Assembly (NCBI GenBank): GCA_036505275.1
Contig: DASXTS010000043.1
Span: 1 to 13,215, forward strand
Direction of reading: 5' to 3'
Origin: DASXTS01 sp036505275
GTDB taxonomy: Bacteria > Actinomycetota > Actinomycetes > Mycobacteriales > Pseudonocardiaceae
Length of the DNA stretch: 13,215 bases
The first letter of the stretch is position 1. Each line of letters opens with the position of its first letter. Below, piece by piece: positions 12,358-13,215 of the stretch. A program made the translations under genes and the position numbers. The notes under the pieces were generated by a model. It made no database searches. It was not told where the DNA came from and saw only the letters and a list, made by a program, of their open reading frames with translations.

Positions 12358-12724
12358 CGTCCTCGTCGACGACCAAGCTAAGGCACTACGCTTCTACACC
12401 GAGGTGTTGGGCTTTGTAGCGAAGACCGATGTACCGCTCGGCGAGTACCGTTGGCTGACCGTGGTCTCGCCCGACGATCCGGACGGCACCGAACTGCTGC
12501 TCGAACCCGACGCCCTTCCCGCCGCCAAAGTCTTCAAAGAGGCGCTGGTCAGCGACGGCATTCCCGCCACATCCTTCGCCGTGGACGATGTGGCCGCCGA
12601 GTTCGCCCGGCTCGAGCGGCTCGGCGTGCGGTTTACGCAGGAGCCCGCCGAGATGGGACCGGTGGCCACCGCGGTGTTCGACGACACCTGTGGCAACCTG
12701 ATACAGATACAGCAGCGCAAGTAG
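12338..12724 (+). CDS. VOC family / glyoxalase-like protein
   Basis: 128 aa, one full pair of beta-alpha-beta-beta-beta units. The first half is MRIHLTSVLVDDQAKALRFY, TEVLGFVAKTDVPLG and TELLLEP (51-57). The second half runs from TSFAVDDVAAEFARLERLGV (78-97) to GPVATAVFDDTCGNLIQIQQ (107-126). VOC enzymes are metal-dependent lyases, dioxygenases or antibiotic-binding proteins. Here the last metal-ligand position, often Glu in G-N-x-I-E-L, is Gln (NLIQIQQ), so a lyase role is uncertain. The ATG at 12338 is preceded by AAAGGAG at ideal distance and overlaps the ArsR gene by 20 nt, so the two genes are translationally coupled. The substrate is unknown. It is not a close copy of the broken VOC gene at 10418. 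Confidence 0.9.
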   Translation: MRIHLTSVLVDDQAKALRFYTEVLGFVAKTDVPLGEYRWLTVVSPDDPDGTELLLEPDALPAAKVFKEALVSDGIPATSFAVDDVAAEFARLERLGVRFTQEPAEMGPVATAVFDDTCGNLIQIQQRK

Positions 12725-12802
12725 CCGATGCTGCGGACCCGTAACTCGCGCTCAACGTCGACTTATGGCGGCGAAGGCCAACCCGGCGCGGGGATCCGCC
12801 GA

Positions 12803-13215
12803 TCACTCGGTGGTGATGGCCCGCAGGATGTCGATCCGCGCGGCCCGGATGCCGGGGAAGATCGCGGCGAGCACGCCGGCGACCGCGGCCGCCGCCACGA
12901 ACACGAGCAGCGTGCCGACCGGCAGCCTGAAGTCGGTGATGCCCTGGCTGTGCAGGGCGCGCACCAGCGTCCAGCCGAAGAAGGTGCCGACGACAAGGCC
13001 GAGCACCGCCCCCAGCACGGCGATGATCACGGCCTCCCAGCGGATCATCGCCCGCAGTTGCCTCCTGGTCATGCCCACGGCTCGCAGCAGCCCAAGCTCG
13101 CGGATCCGCTCGAGCACCGAGAGCGCCAGTGTGTTGATGATGCCGATGAAGGCGATGACCACCGCGAGGGCGAGCAGCAGGTAGAACAGCACCAGGATCT
13201 GGTTGATCTGGTTGA
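12803..13215 (-). CDS. FtsX/MacB-type ABC transporter permease (C-terminal part, runs off window)
   Basis: 137 codons to the stop; the gene continues beyond 13215 (the frame is open through the window end, reading NQINQILVLFYLLLALAVVI). It shows the C-terminal FtsX domain: a first membrane helix, the signature IGIINTLALSVLERIRELGL, then LRAVGMTRRQLRAMI (the cytoplasmic helix that contacts the ATPase), a second long helix (VIIAVLGAVLGLVVGTFFGW), a short extracellular stretch, a third helix, and the closing AAIFPGIRAARIDILRAITT. Such permeases work with a LolD/MacB-type ATPase in lipoprotein, peptide or drug export or in cell-wall hydrolase control. The ATPase gene should be upstream, outside the window. 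The 78 bp between this stop and the VOC stop (convergent) has no clear terminator. Confidence 0.92.
   Translation of the reverse strand, partial: NQINQILVLFYLLLALAVVIAFIGIINTLALSVLERIRELGLLRAVGMTRRQLRAMIRWEAVIIAVLGAVLGLVVGTFFGWTLVRALHSQGITDFRLPVGTLLVFVAAAAVAGVLAAIFPGIRAARIDILRAITTE

Noticed and set aside
1..13215. CRISPR arrays, tRNA or rRNA genes, phage or toxin-antitoxin genes
   Set aside because: Looked for by eye on both strands; no regularly spaced identical repeats, no tRNA-like cloverleaf arms and no phage or toxin-antitoxin motifs were seen.

Overview
The window is high-GC DNA with very strong G/C preference at third codon positions, GTG starts used freely, actinobacterial-type promoters (TTGACA/TTGACC, 17-bp spacer, TAGAGT/TAGGAT) and at least one gene that looks leaderless. 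Together with the protein families present (COG4280 membrane protein, pentapeptide-DinB protein, LtrA, bactofilin-like membrane protein), this points to an actinomycete chromosome, perhaps Micromonosporales. The order-level placement is inference only.

Layout. (1) 1-217, minus: the 5' end of a lipoprotein solute-binding protein of an ABC importer, with a consensus promoter far upstream (450-478). Positions 218-987 hold no gene I can support, but contain a REP-like repeat block (775-876). (2) 988-3048: a minus-strand ChrB-N-terminal-domain protein is divergent from a plus-strand pair, a seven-TM COG4280-type membrane protein with duplicated E-x-x-E helices and a small two-TM protein. The pair has a clear promoter with a 12-bp palindrome over its -10 and ends in a strong hairpin. 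This is the most coherent candidate for an undescribed transport or sensing module. (3) 3146-3424: a 92-aa unknown protein whose C-terminus is a 12-bp tandem repeat encoding AALE. (4) 3507-4762: a family III CoA-transferase and a convergent TetR regulator whose two stop codons share one 11-bp palindrome. (5) 5486-7048, minus: pentapeptide-DinB protein, a 29-residue alpha/beta-hydrolase stub and a GNAT acetyltransferase. (6) 7202-8413, minus: LtrA-family membrane protein. (7) 8765-9646: a secreted/membrane bactofilin-like protein.

(8) 8500-12030 is a zone of gene decay interleaved with intact genes: a probable ISL3 transposase stub, an SDR oxidoreductase missing its start and its first beta-strand, a VOC protein with a frameshift and a lost 3' end, and an IS256 transposase fragment with frameshifts. 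In its middle an intact RibD/DHFR-family reductase gene is flanked by a pair of inverted ~50-bp repeats (about 76% identical), so it may be a small mobilised cassette. (9) 12052-12724: an ArsR-type regulator, probably leaderless, overlapping a VOC/glyoxalase-like gene. (10) 12803-13215, minus: the C-terminal part of an FtsX/MacB-type ABC permease, cut by the window end.

The genes do not form one pathway. The window reads as small independent modules (transport, detoxification-like enzymes with one-component regulators, membrane proteins) in a region that has collected and lost mobile DNA. All family calls were made by eye from protein motifs; no database search was run.
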